This document shows, piece after piece, positions 1 through 8,891 of a DNA stretch of 64,000 nucleotides (position 1 is the stretch's first letter; every line of letters begins with the position of its first letter). A program made the position numbers and the translations under genes. The notes beneath the pieces are model-generated. The model was given only the letters and a program-made list of their open reading frames with translations. It searched no databases and was not told the origin of the DNA. The stretch comes from Euryarchaeota archaeon UBA557 (GTDB lineage Archaea; Thermoplasmatota; Poseidoniia; Poseidoniales; Thalassarchaeaceae). The stretch is from assembly GCA_002503285.1 (NCBI GenBank), contig DARI01000009.1:1-64000 (forward strand). The letters are read 5' to 3'.

Positions 1-48
1 TTTTTAGATTAATGGTATATATTTATATTGTAAAAATTTTAACTTTTT

Positions 49-133
49 TGGTGCAGAGGACAGGATTTGAACCTGCGAAGCACTACGCACTGGGACCTCA
101 TCCCAGCCCCTTTGACCACTCGGGTACCTCTGC
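49..133 (-). tRNA. tRNA-Leu (GAG)
   Basis: Read on the minus strand, the 7-bp acceptor stem GCAGAGG pairs with CCTCTGC, followed by discriminator A and an encoded CCA (plus-strand 49-51). The anticodon stem CTGGG/CCCAG closes the 7-nt loop ATGAGGT, giving anticodon GAG for leucine CUC codons. A long variable arm makes this a class II tRNA, as expected for Leu. The T-loop reads TTCGAAT. No intron is seen. Confidence 0.95.
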
Positions 134-182
134 TTTTATTCATCCGTATGCTATAGTGTATTTCACAATGATGAAGAATTTA

Positions 183-641
183 CTATTCCAGGATGACAAC
201 ATCTCCGCAATTGACAATTCCCTTCTTTAATACTGATGCATACCATCTTGACCAGCCTGGATAGATTTTTTGTGATATTCTATTGAATTTACCTTCTTTA
301 AAAGATTTTTTAATCGTTTTACAAGGAGGTGCCACACCTGTCAATTGAATAATAATATCACCAATGTTGATTATACTTCCAACTTCTAATAAGTCCCAAT
401 CAACTCCTCTTATTGTAATATTCTCACCTGTACTTCCTATGTATATTGAATTCCCCTCAGATTGTAATTGCTTTATTCTCTCATAAGAAAATATACAAAC
501 AGCCCTGTTAGGTCCACCATGATATTTTAAATCATTTTGCTTATCTTCCATGACTCCCTCAATTCCAATATTAATTGTTTCAAGAGGATATTTTGGCACC
601 CCACCTAATGAGTTAGCATTTACAGATTGTACAATTCCCAC
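183..641 (-). CDS. MOSC domain protein
   Basis: A 152-residue single-domain MOSC protein. MOSC domains are the C-terminal module of molybdenum cofactor sulfurases and also occur alone as predicted sulfur carriers that deliver sulfur through a conserved Cys. Visible family signatures are HGGPNRAVCIFSYE near residues 41-54, the GSTGEN segment near residue 69, and APPCKTI with the conserved Cys near residue 107. The start is GTG; an in-frame TGA lies just upstream, so no ATG start exists. It stands alone, but moaA and mobA elsewhere in the window show that the cell makes molybdenum cofactor. The substrate is unknown. Confidence 0.88.
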   Translation of the reverse strand: MGIVQSVNANSLGGVPKYPLETINIGIEGVMEDKQNDLKYHGGPNRAVCIFSYERIKQLQSEGNSIYIGSTGENITIRGVDWDLLEVGSIINIGDIIIQLTGVAPPCKTIKKSFKEGKFNRISQKIYPGWSRWYASVLKKGIVNCGDVVILE

Positions 642-745
642 ATTAAACTCAATACCCCATACTCAATAAGAATATTGTTTAATAAATAAATATATTAGCA
701 TTTTTAGTACATTTTACGATAATTTATCTGAATCATCATATCCAA

Positions 746-766
746 TGACCTATTGGACATAGTATG
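746..766 (+). promoter_or_regulatory. 21-nt start-codon motif, copy 1
   Basis: The 21 bases that end in the ATG of the KH/PilT ATPase share 19 positions with the 21 bases ending in the ATG of the SDR gene at 49303-49323. The common core is TATTGGACATA. A 6-bp inverted repeat (TCCAAT/ATTGGA, 741-757) overlaps this copy only. Function unknown. Confidence 0.4.
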
Positions 767-2128
767 GCTGAGTTTGGTGAACACCCCCCTATACCAGATA
801 GTATTGAGAATTTACTTAGTGATGATACTGTTTCTACAGCTTTTTTAAAGGCTGAATGTCCGACAAGAGTAAAAAGTGGCCATATTTCATCTTTAACACT
901 TAATCAGTTGGATGACTCTCCATGGGATAAACCCACTTTAGAGAATTTGTGCGATGAACTATCAATGGTAATAGAACAAAATTCAAAACGTTCGGACTGC
1001 TTTATTGAAATTGAAAGAATTGGTTGTAAAATAATGCAAATAGGTGACCTTAGAATTACTTGTGCATGGCCTCCTTTTTCAGATGCATGGGAAATTACAA
1101 TAGTTAGGCCAGTAGCACATTTACAAATATCAGATTATAATTTAAACCCTGAATTAATGGATAGACTAAAAGATCACCATCGTGGAGTCTTTGTAGTTGG
1201 AAGGCCAGGTTCTGGAAAAACTACTTTTGCTCAAGCAATTGCAGCATATTTAGATTCTGAAGTCGGTGCAATGGTAAAAACAATGGAAGCGCCTAGAGAT
1301 CTTCAAGTTCCTCAAAGGATTACTCAATATGCACCTTTAGAAGGAGATTTAGAAAAAACTGCAGAAGTTATTTTTTTAGTACGTCCTGATTTTGTTATAT
1401 TCGATGAAGTTCGAAGAACCAGGGATTTTGAAATATTTGGAGATGTTAGATTGGCCGGGGTTGGATTGCTAGGAGTAACTCACGCAAATAGTGCACTTGA
1501 AGCAATACAAAGAATGGTCGGTAAGGTTGAATTGGGATTAATATCCCAGGTTCTTGATACCGTAATACATATCGAAAAAGGAAAAATAGCCCAAGTTTTA
1601 GAATTAAAAATGGTGGTTAGGGCACCTACGGGAATGGAATCAGACCTAAGTCGACCAGTAATTGAAATAAAGGAATTTCCTTCCGGAAAAATAACTCATG
1701 AAATGTTTGCCTTTGGTTCGGAAATAGCAGTAGTTCCAGTAAATATCAATGAAGAAGAAGGAGGAAGCCCAGCTTTGAGGATGGCAGCAATACAATTAAA
1801 AAAAGAAATTTCCCGATTAACGGGTATACCCGTACATCATGCAAAATTTATGACGGATTCATCTGCTGAAATGTACATAAATGACTCAAGCATAGGGGCC
1901 ATGGTCGGAACAAGGGGCGAATCAATACGCCAACTTGAGGAAGACTTGAGCATAAAATTAAAAGTAAATTCTGTTAAAGATTTACCCCGTTCATTAAGGA
2001 AGAAAATCGAAAATGACTCAAATCAAGACGAAGAATTAGATCAATGGCGCAGTAGATCAGGAAGACATTGGGAAAACAACCCAGGTAAAAATAAGAAAGG
2101 AAAGGGTAGGAAAGGAAGAAGAAACTAA
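764..2128 (+). CDS. PilT-type ATPase with C-terminal KH domain
   Basis: A 454-residue cytoplasmic ATPase of the archaeal PINc/T2SE-ATPase/KH family, predicted to act on RNA, possibly in ribosome-linked processing; the exact role is unknown. Walker A GRPGSGKT is at residues 146-153, Walker B VIFDE at 211-215, and the secretion-ATPase-like THANS segment follows. The C-terminal KH domain shows the GTRG loop near residue 382. A very basic tail rich in Gly, Lys and Arg ends the protein and could bind RNA. Family members usually carry an N-terminal PIN nuclease domain; here only about 110 residues precede the ATPase and no PIN acidic signature is evident. The ATG start is preceded by a motif shared with another gene. 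Confidence 0.85.
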   Translation: MAEFGEHPPIPDSIENLLSDDTVSTAFLKAECPTRVKSGHISSLTLNQLDDSPWDKPTLENLCDELSMVIEQNSKRSDCFIEIERIGCKIMQIGDLRITCAWPPFSDAWEITIVRPVAHLQISDYNLNPELMDRLKDHHRGVFVVGRPGSGKTTFAQAIAAYLDSEVGAMVKTMEAPRDLQVPQRITQYAPLEGDLEKTAEVIFLVRPDFVIFDEVRRTRDFEIFGDVRLAGVGLLGVTHANSALEAIQRMVGKVELGLISQVLDTVIHIEKGKIAQVLELKMVVRAPTGMESDLSRPVIEIKEFPSGKITHEMFAFGSEIAVVPVNINEEEGGSPALRMAAIQLKKEISRLTGIPVHHAKFMTDSSAEMYINDSSIGAMVGTRGESIRQLEEDLSIKLKVNSVKDLPRSLRKKIENDSNQDEELDQWRSRSGRHWENNPGKNKKGKGRKGRRN

Positions 2129-2169
2129 TATATTTCCATTTATTATTTGTTAAAATATCAATAATTAGT

Positions 2170-2189
2170 GTAATAATTATAATTATTAC
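2170..2189. promoter_or_regulatory. Perfect 20-bp palindrome upstream of chaperonin gene
   Basis: The sequence GTAATAATTA followed by its exact reverse complement forms a perfect 20-bp palindrome. It lies about 40 bp upstream of a TATA-like element (GTATATATTT, 2232-2241) and about 97 bp upstream of the chaperonin ATG. The position suits an operator or activator site. An AT-rich palindrome can also arise by chance. Confidence 0.35.
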
Positions 2190-2285
2190 TATTGATTCAA
2201 ATATTACCATATATTATATTTAATTAGATAAGTATATATTTTAACTTCAAAGCATTCTTGACGCACATTCTTTTCGGTTGTTATT

Positions 2286-3857
2286 ATGAGTGACGGAGCG
2301 GGTAAGCCAAAAGTTGTAATTGTTCCCGATCAGACCAATATTACTAGTGGTATTGAAGTTCAAGAAAAATTAATTTTAGCTGCACGAGTTTTTTCGGATT
2401 TACTAAAGCCAACCTTTGGCCCAAGAGGTCTAGATAAAATGTTATACAAAACGGATGGCACCACTGCTATAACTAATGACGGTGCAAAAATTGTTGCAGA
2501 ACTATTAGTCAAACACCCTGCTGCTAAAATGATGGTTTCAATGGGTAATATGCAGGAAGAAACATGTGGAGATGGCGTTACAACTACTATGTTACTATGC
2601 GGCTCAATGTTAATTGAGGCCCACACACTTCTCAAAAAAGGACTTCATCCTCTAACTTTGGTAGATGGTTACCAAATGGCTCTTAAAGTTGCAAAAGAAC
2701 AAATAGAATACGATGTAAAGCCAGTTAATAATCAAAATATTTTATCGATTGCTGAAACTGCATTGAGGGGCAAAGGGGCTGAAACTGCTCTAAACCGATT
2801 CTCACCAATAATTGTGGAATCGCTAACTACACTCTTTAAAAATAGAGAAAATCCATCAGCAGAACATGTTACAATGTTTAAAACCGGTCTTGGTTCACTT
2901 CAAGAATCTAAATTATTGAAAGGAATAATTATTAAACGTCGTATATTAATGGATAATCTACCTAATAATCTAATGAATCCAAAGGTTGCAGTACTAGATT
3001 CGGACCTAAAAATTCGTAAATTAACCCGCTCTGTTGAGATAAAAATAAATACAGCAAATCAATTAGACTCATTCGTAGATGCAGAACAAGATCGAAAAAA
3101 TTCCATCACTGATGCTATAATCAAAAGTGGAGTAACTGCAATATTCTGTTCAGGAGAAATAGATAGAGACATACTTCATCAACTTTCAGATAATGATATA
3201 CTTACAGTAGGAGAATTAGATTCTTCAGAAATAGAGAATATAGCAAATGCGGTTGGAGCTACTTTAATCGACTCAATTCTAGATATAAATTCTTCAGATC
3301 TCGGAGAATGTAAAAGTATCCAATGGGAAAGAAGAGAAAATACAGATCAAGTTGAAGATATTATCATAATAGACGGTTGTATAAATCCAAAAATTGTCAC
3401 AATAGAGGTAGGAGGTTCAGGAGATATAGGGACTGATGAGATAATCAGAGGATTACATGATTCCTTACGCGCTACAACTATTGCAATGACTGATAATGAA
3501 ATTGTTCCCGGTGCTGGCTCTATACATTCAAGAATGGCTAATGCTGTAAGAAAAGCCTCAGAAGCAGAACCAGGAAGGGCCAGACTCGCAATGGAAGCAT
3601 ATGCAAGGGCTTTAGAAACAATTCCAGTAACTTTAGTAGAAAACGCTGGGGGGGATTCCTTGGATAGAATATTGGAATTACGTACTGCATCTAGGGATAA
3701 TGAGGGTCCAGTCGGCATTACTCCCGAAGGACTTGTTTCAATAATAAATGATGTCTGGCACCCCCGTTTGGTCATAGAAGCATCTTTACAATCAGCAACT
3801 GAAACTGCAATGAGTATGCTACGTATAGATCAGGTTATATCAGCAAGAGGAGATTAA
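2286..3857 (+). CDS. Thermosome subunit (group II chaperonin)
   Basis: A 523-residue TCP-1/thermosome family protein, an ATP-dependent folding chaperonin that forms a double ring. The N-terminal equatorial domain shows PTFGPRGLDKML, TNDGAKI and the ATP-binding CGDGVTTT segment. The C-terminal equatorial part shows VPGAGSIHSRMA where most relatives have GGGA-type glycines, and RIDQVISAR at the end. It is slightly shorter than typical thermosomes of about 545 residues and lacks the Gly/Met-rich tail. Several motif positions differ from consensus, so it could be a divergent paralogue. A TATA-like element at 2232-2241 and a palindrome at 2170-2189 lie upstream. Confidence 0.92.
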   Translation: MSDGAGKPKVVIVPDQTNITSGIEVQEKLILAARVFSDLLKPTFGPRGLDKMLYKTDGTTAITNDGAKIVAELLVKHPAAKMMVSMGNMQEETCGDGVTTTMLLCGSMLIEAHTLLKKGLHPLTLVDGYQMALKVAKEQIEYDVKPVNNQNILSIAETALRGKGAETALNRFSPIIVESLTTLFKNRENPSAEHVTMFKTGLGSLQESKLLKGIIIKRRILMDNLPNNLMNPKVAVLDSDLKIRKLTRSVEIKINTANQLDSFVDAEQDRKNSITDAIIKSGVTAIFCSGEIDRDILHQLSDNDILTVGELDSSEIENIANAVGATLIDSILDINSSDLGECKSIQWERRENTDQVEDIIIIDGCINPKIVTIEVGGSGDIGTDEIIRGLHDSLRATTIAMTDNEIVPGAGSIHSRMANAVRKASEAEPGRARLAMEAYARALETIPVTLVENAGGDSLDRILELRTASRDNEGPVGITPEGLVSIINDVWHPRLVIEASLQSATETAMSMLRIDQVISARGD

Positions 3858-3902
3858 ACTCACTAGTCGAATTATTGAAGGACTTAATCTAAATCCGATA
3901 TC

Positions 3903-5492
3903 ATGGACAAGCCACGAGCCCTGATTAGCGTTTGGGAAAAAAAAGGAATAATTGAGTTTGCAAATTCACTTTCAAATATGGGTTGGATCATAGTTTCAAC
4001 CGGAGGAACTTCACGTAAATTGCGTGAATCCGGTATAGAAGTTACAGATGTTTCAGAAATTACAAATCATCCAGAAATATTAGATGGTAGAGTGAAAACA
4101 TTACATCCTGCCATTCATGGAGGTATTCTTGCAAGAAGAGGAAATGATGATGATATGAAAATTTTGAATGAATTAAAATATGGAACCATTGACTTAGTCT
4201 GCGTAAATTTATATCCTTTTGAAAATGTTGCTTCACAAAAACCTCCGGTTTCGGATGAAATTCTGATTGAGATGATTGATATAGGGGGGCCAACTATGAT
4301 TCGTTCTGCAGCTAAAAATAACAAAGACGTTATTATTGCAACACACCAAAGTCAATATGACATCATAATTCAAGAACTTATTAAATCCAATGGTAAACCA
4401 TCAGGAATAGATATTTCTATGAAAAAAAAATTAGCACTAGAAGCCTTTCAATCAACAGCAGCATATGATATTGTAGTAAGTAATGAGTTAGAAAATAGGT
4501 TTATCAATCCTCTGACTCCTCGTAAAATTCAAATAACTTCAGAAGTAGGTAAGAAACTTAGATATGGGGAAAATCCTCATCAACCCGCATCATTTTATCC
4601 TTCTAATACAATTGAATCTACTGGATTGGCTGCTACTCTCCAACATGGAGGGAAAGAACTTTCTTTCAATAATTATTTAGATTTGGATGGGGCATTACGC
4701 ATCGCCAGAGGTCTTTTAATTGATATGGATGAGGAATATTCTCATGGATGTGTGATAATTAAACACACAAATCCATGTGGTGTTGCAATAGATAAGTATC
4801 AGTCAAAAGCATGGAAAAACGCATTATCAAGTGATCCAGAAAGTGCATTTGGATGTGTAATTGCATTTACTTCTTTAGTAGAAAAAGAAACTGCAGAACT
4901 AATTGGTGATCATTTCTTTGAATGCATCATTGCTCCTGGTTTTGATGAAGCAGCATTAGATATATTATCTACAAAAAAGAATAGAAGAATGTTAACTATA
5001 AAAGATCTCTCAGTAAGAAAAGAAGAATTGCGAATTAGACAAATTGATGGTGGTTGGGTAGCACAGGTTCAAGGGCCTCCAAATATTGATTGGCCAAACG
5101 TCCAATGTGTTACAAAAAGAAGTACGAATGAAACCGAAATTCTATTGGCCAAATTCGGATGTACCGTTCTTTCAGAAGTCAAATCAAATTCAATAGCACT
5201 AGTTTCTAAGACTGATACTGGAATGGCAACAGTCGGAATCGGGCCCGGGCAAACAAGCAGAGTTGAAGCAGTACATATTGCTGCAAGAAGAGCCGGCCCT
5301 CAAGCGACAGAATCAATGATGATTTCTGATGCATTTTTCCCTTTCAGGGATGGAATTGAAGCCGCTAATAAAATTGGAGTAAAGGCCATTATTCAGCCAG
5401 GAGGATCAATAAGAGATCAAGAAGTTATAGATGCCGCAGATGAATATGGAATGTCTATGCTTTTCACAAACAAACGTCTTTTTCTTCATTAA
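3903..5492 (+). CDS. purH: Bifunctional AICAR formyltransferase/IMP cyclohydrolase
   Basis: PurH catalyses the last two steps of IMP synthesis: formylation of AICAR, then ring closure. The 529-residue length matches the bacterial-type bifunctional enzyme. The N-terminal cyclohydrolase domain has the STGGTSR loop and DGRVKTLHPAIHGG. The C-terminal transformylase domain has KHTNPCG near residues 288-294 and GIGPGQTSRVEA. The gene follows the chaperonin on the same strand after a 45-bp gap. The other purine genes here, purN and purM, are not adjacent, so the pathway is dispersed. The ATG start fits the family N terminus. Confidence 0.96.
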   Translation: MDKPRALISVWEKKGIIEFANSLSNMGWIIVSTGGTSRKLRESGIEVTDVSEITNHPEILDGRVKTLHPAIHGGILARRGNDDDMKILNELKYGTIDLVCVNLYPFENVASQKPPVSDEILIEMIDIGGPTMIRSAAKNNKDVIIATHQSQYDIIIQELIKSNGKPSGIDISMKKKLALEAFQSTAAYDIVVSNELENRFINPLTPRKIQITSEVGKKLRYGENPHQPASFYPSNTIESTGLAATLQHGGKELSFNNYLDLDGALRIARGLLIDMDEEYSHGCVIIKHTNPCGVAIDKYQSKAWKNALSSDPESAFGCVIAFTSLVEKETAELIGDHFFECIIAPGFDEAALDILSTKKNRRMLTIKDLSVRKEELRIRQIDGGWVAQVQGPPNIDWPNVQCVTKRSTNETEILLAKFGCTVLSEVKSNSIALVSKTDTGMATVGIGPGQTSRVEAVHIAARRAGPQATESMMISDAFFPFRDGIEAANKIGVKAIIQPGGSIRDQEVIDAADEYGMSMLFTNKRLFLH

Positions 5493-5493
5493 A

Positions 5494-5982
5494 TTATACA
5501 TTCCTTATTTTTAATTTGAAGGTAACATACCAAATTCCAATTAGTCCAACTAACAGTATTGTAACGGCACCGTATCCTGGATCAGCACCATTCCATGAGG
5601 AAATATCGTATAGATTTCCAGTACCCCTAGTTGAAACATACCAAACAAAATATGTCGATAACGACATCATTAAACTTATGAAAAAGATAATTATATATTT
5701 AGCATGCTTAGGAATTGTTTTTCCAGTTGCATAATACTCAAAAATAGCTGAACCAAAATACTTATTTGTCAAAGTCCAATAAAATAGACTTTCATTTGAA
5801 AGTGAAAATAAAAAGGCTGCGGGAACGGCCCATGATACCGTCGGCCATCCCGGAATAAAAATTCCTATTATTGCAAAAAAAACAAATATAATACCTAATA
5901 AAGTGTATATTTTACTTTTTATTGGACTACTTGCAACAGAATAATTTTCAATAATTTCTTCTATTGTTTCCAGGCGCTCCAT
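5494..5982 (-). CDS. DUF454/YbaN-like membrane protein
   Basis: A small membrane protein of about 162 residues. Two N-terminal hydrophobic stretches flank GIFIPGWPTVSWAVPAAFLF, the hallmark of the DUF454 (YbaN) family. It is followed by a FGSAIFEYYATGKTIPKHAK segment that also fits the family, then two more predicted membrane helices. I place the start at the ATG at 5982, which has GGTGA a few bases upstream; a TTG 24 bp further upstream would add eight residues. It converges with purH, whose stop is one base away. The function of the family is unknown. Confidence 0.78.
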   Translation of the reverse strand: MERLETIEEIIENYSVASSPIKSKIYTLLGIIFVFFAIIGIFIPGWPTVSWAVPAAFLFSLSNESLFYWTLTNKYFGSAIFEYYATGKTIPKHAKYIIIFFISLMMSLSTYFVWYVSTRGTGNLYDISSWNGADPGYGAVTILLVGLIGIWYVTFKLKIRNV

Positions 5983-6057
5983 TGGTTCACCAGACTTCCG
6001 AAGCAAGGTCGGGTTTTAGTCCCAACATATGGCCGAAGTTCAGATAATGTATCTTTT

Positions 6058-6735
6058 ATGACGAAACCTCAAACGACAATGTTCGCTGTCAGGTCCGTGG
6101 ATGAGGAGTACATACTTCCAAGAATTGCATCTTTACTAAAACCATTAAGAGTCGCTGTTTTAATTTCAGGAACAGGGGAAGGCCTCAATGCATTATTAGC
6201 ACATCAAAAAATATCTAGAACGCATTCTACAAAGCTAATCTTATCTAATAATAGTAATGCCTATGGACTAATTTATGGGAATAAATATAATATAAGATGT
6301 AAAGTAGTACCTCTTCCTAAATCAACAAATAAAGATTTGCAACGATTAATGCATGAAGATTTAATTAATAAAGAATTATTAAATTCCAAAATTGAACTCA
6401 TTGTATTAAATGGATATATGAGGGTCCTTACTCCTTCTTTCGTAAGTAAATGGAAAGGAAAAATTATCAATATACACCCTTCTTTATTGCCGAAATTTCC
6501 AGGAGCAAATGCTCATAGAGACACAATTAATGCTAAGGTTACCGAAAGCGGATGTACGGTACATTTGGTTGATGATGGCGTTGATACGGGGTATATTTTG
6601 GCACAAGAGAAAGTATCAATAAATTCTCTAGATGATATAAAATCACTACAAGAAAAAATTAAAAAAGTCGAACACAAATTATATCCGAAAGTTATTGACA
6701 ACCTATCAATTGGTAAATATCATATTAAATCATGA
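6058..6735 (+). CDS. purN: Phosphoribosylglycinamide formyltransferase
   Basis: PurN transfers a formyl group from 10-formyltetrahydrofolate to GAR in purine synthesis. The 225-residue protein shows the substrate loop SGTGEGLNAL, the catalytic INIHPSLLPKFPG segment with its His, and the Asp in VDDGVDTG. About 30 residues precede the usual N terminus (RVAVLISGTG), a modest extension with no recognised motif. The 3' end overlaps convergent mobA by 16 bp. Confidence 0.94.
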   Translation: MTKPQTTMFAVRSVDEEYILPRIASLLKPLRVAVLISGTGEGLNALLAHQKISRTHSTKLILSNNSNAYGLIYGNKYNIRCKVVPLPKSTNKDLQRLMHEDLINKELLNSKIELIVLNGYMRVLTPSFVSKWKGKIINIHPSLLPKFPGANAHRDTINAKVTESGCTVHLVDDGVDTGYILAQEKVSINSLDDIKSLQEKIKKVEHKLYPKVIDNLSIGKYHIKS

Positions 6736-7283
6736 GGATTATTTATATTTTTTAATATGTCTTTATTTTCAAAAAATGTTGAATGTTTTAATTCTGAAAA
6801 TTGAATATTCAAAGGTCGCCTGTCCCCATCCGCCAATTTTTTCAAAATTTTTTGTGGCTTAATAAGAGATAGTAAAGGATGCATCCTTTCACCATCAGTT
6901 GGTATTATCAAATCATCACCATCTCTAATTAAATGTTTTAGGTTTTTGAAAAAATGTTCCGTTATCCACGGTACATCAACTGTGGCCAATTGAATATACT
7001 CATATTTTGAACCAATATTCTCAAGATTTTCAATAATTGATTCAATTGGCCCAGCATATTTTTTAGTATCAACAACCCACTTAACTTCAATTGATGGATC
7101 CAATAATCTCTGATATTTCTTAATCAATATTATATCAGATATAGAGATTATTATTGGAGCTAATCCTGCTAAATGCAAAGAACTTACGACTCTAGATATA
7201 CATGATTTACCATTTATTTCAATCAATGCCTTATCTATTCCCATTCTTGATGACATTCCACCTGCAAGTAGCAAAGAGCCCAA
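6720..7283 (-). CDS. mobA: Molybdenum cofactor guanylyltransferase-like protein
   Basis: A MobA-family nucleotidyltransferase of 187 residues. MobA attaches GMP to molybdopterin to form the guanine dinucleotide cofactor. The N-terminal signature LLLAGGMSSRMGIDKALI is the nucleotide-binding loop with its conserved Lys, and ATVDVPW resembles the metal-binding region. The start is TTG with a strong Shine-Dalgarno AAGGTGAT a few bases upstream, overlapping the end of the previous gene. It is the last gene of a minus-strand cluster. A close relative such as MobA-like NTP transferase for another substrate cannot be excluded. Confidence 0.88.
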   Translation of the reverse strand: MGSLLLAGGMSSRMGIDKALIEINGKSCISRVVSSLHLAGLAPIIISISDIILIKKYQRLLDPSIEVKWVVDTKKYAGPIESIIENLENIGSKYEYIQLATVDVPWITEHFFKNLKHLIRDGDDLIIPTDGERMHPLLSLIKPQKILKKLADGDRRPLNIQFSELKHSTFFENKDILKNINNPHDLI

Positions 7284-7287
7284 GAAA

Positions 7288-7497
7288 TCACCTTAATTCA
7301 TCTAATCGTTGTAATGCATATTGGGTTTCATCCATTAATTCCAACGCCCTTTTTAGTAAAATTTGTTGTTCCTTTCTTCCATTAGATTCTTTTAACCATT
7401 TCATTAACTGTGAAACATCTGTTGAATTTTGTTTAATGGTCCACTCAAGGACTCTTTCAGATATCGGATCATCTGAAGGTAATAGGCGACCAGTCAT
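7288..7497 (-). CDS. Small hypothetical protein
   Basis: A 69-residue, mostly alpha-helical protein rich in Glu, Leu and Lys, with no recognised domain. It sits 4 bp upstream of mobA and 32 bp downstream of the 216-residue gene, all on the minus strand, so it is probably in the same transcript. The stop codon is next to the mobA Shine-Dalgarno, suggesting translational coupling. Its reality rests on this spacing and its ATG start. Confidence 0.6.
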   Translation of the reverse strand: MTGRLLPSDDPISERVLEWTIKQNSTDVSQLMKWLKESNGRKEQQILLKRALELMDETQYALQRLDELR

Positions 7498-7529
7498 TAG
7501 TTACCGGAGGGCACCTTTCCACATCAGTT

Positions 7530-8180
7530 CTACGGTTTAGAATCAATAATTTTATGCATAACTCTTGAAATTATTGAATCATTCGTTGGTAAATCTATAT
7601 CTTCTAATAAGGAAATCAGATTAGTACTTGGAATTTTACCTTTGATAATTCCTGCATAAGTCGTTATTATTGCTAAATGGCCATCCACTAATCTACCTTT
7701 ACACCATTTTTCAAGTAATTCTTCACTTGGCAATTCTCTGCCTGAACGTAACAATTCTTCAATTGTTAATAATAAACCATCCATAGGCTCTTTTTTTCGT
7801 AATAATGTACTGAATATTATCCATGGATTAGTGTTTAAAGTGACATGATCGAGATTTGCTAAAATCAATGCAGATAGCGCAATATCTTCCCTTCCATGCC
7901 GCTTCCATAATCTTTTATTTAATTTTAATAATATGGCATGATCTCCATTATTTTTTGTTATTAACCATGAAGCCAATCTTCTAAGTAAGCCGTCTGGAGT
8001 TCCCAAATGAAATGAGTAACCAGCTGAAATACCAATCCTATCTGTAGTAGATTTCATGATTAATGCTGGTATTCCTATCGGATAAGCTTCACGAACTACT
8101 TTTAATAGTTTTTTTGAAGATTGGTGAACGTTATAATGCTGATTTCCAAGATATTCATCTAGTAGGGCATATTCTTTCAT
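7530..8180 (-). CDS. Hypothetical helical protein
   Basis: A 216-residue soluble protein without a family I can name. It is predicted to be nearly all helical, with paired Leu-rich helices (RRLASWLI, ALSALILANL, LLLTIEELL) that loosely resemble HEAT-like helical arrays. It overlaps the TerB-like gene upstream by 4 bp, which points to translational coupling and a shared function. It is followed by a small ORF and mobA. Confidence 0.7.
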   Translation of the reverse strand: MKEYALLDEYLGNQHYNVHQSSKKLLKVVREAYPIGIPALIMKSTTDRIGISAGYSFHLGTPDGLLRRLASWLITKNNGDHAILLKLNKRLWKRHGREDIALSALILANLDHVTLNTNPWIIFSTLLRKKEPMDGLLLTIEELLRSGRELPSEELLEKWCKGRLVDGHLAIITTYAGIIKGKIPSTNLISLLEDIDLPTNDSIISRVMHKIIDSKP

Positions 8181-8656
8181 TTACGATCCTCTTTCCTGAT
8201 TAGAATACTATCTAGTATATCTCCCATACGATCTATTGAATCATAAAGTCTAATTCTTACCTCATCTTTGAATGTTCTATGAATGACTTCTTCTAGTTGC
8301 CTATCCATACTTCTAGTAATGGCCCTATGCTCTGAGTCATTTATGGAAAAAATCTTTCTTAAATATGCAATCTGCATTAATTCATCATCAGATCTATCGG
8401 TATGAATTAACATTGCTTCTAATACCTGCCCATAAACAAGTCTCTGTTCTTCTTCACTTAGAGATTTACCAATACTTATGGGAACATTGTCTACTATTGA
8501 ATCATATATCATCTTTGGTTCCTCATCATCCAATTTCAGAGAATAAGCTAATTTCATGAGAAGTCTTTTTTCTCCATTACTTAATTGACCATCTCTCAAT
8601 GCTAAAGAAACAGCTCCTCGAAAAACAACTCTTCTATCGAAAATAGAATCTTCCAT
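8177..8656 (-). CDS. TerB-like helical protein
   Basis: A 159-residue acidic helical protein. The N-terminal segment AVSLALRDGQLSNGEKRLLMKLAYSLKL resembles the TerB/DjlA-type fold, where an Asp-Gly turn precedes a Glu-rich helix; a second similar unit follows (MLIHTDRSDDELMQIAYLRKIF). TerB-like domains occur in membrane-associated stress or phage-response complexes, but the similarity is weak and no ter genes are present. It is the first gene of the minus-strand cluster that ends in mobA. Confidence 0.65.
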   Translation of the reverse strand: MEDSIFDRRVVFRGAVSLALRDGQLSNGEKRLLMKLAYSLKLDDEEPKMIYDSIVDNVPISIGKSLSEEEQRLVYGQVLEAMLIHTDRSDDELMQIAYLRKIFSINDSEHRAITRSMDRQLEEVIHRTFKDEVRIRLYDSIDRMGDILDSILIRKEDRK

Positions 8657-8736
8657 GCCAATCGAAGCATACCAACCAATTTAATTACTGGGGCAAATTA
8701 ATGATTTTTTATACTTTGACGAGTTATTATGTAGTA

Positions 8737-8891
8737 GGAGGATTCATCAACTAGCCATACTTCCCACGTATTGCTTTTAAGCCACACTCGAGGATGTTCT
8801 GCATCCATTCACCCAACTGCCGAATAGGCAAAACAGGAAAAGAGTTTCTTGGGTGTGTTTCAAAATATATATAAAAAAGGAGAATAAAATA
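8737..8891 (+). promoter_or_regulatory. Structured leader or small RNA upstream of dnaG
   Basis: A TATA-like stretch (TTTTTTATAC, about 8705-8714) would place a transcription start near 8737, leaving about 150 nt before the dnaG ATG. This span holds three inverted repeats: GGATG/CATCC (8792-8796 with 8802-8806), TGCC/GGCA (8818-8821 with 8827-8830), and CACCCAA/TTGGGTG (8810-8816 with 8849-8855), the last enclosing the second. A second TATA-like element (ATATATATAA, near 8866-8875) and the GGAG Shine-Dalgarno (8879-8882) follow. It may be a structured 5' UTR or an independent small RNA. Confidence 0.4.
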
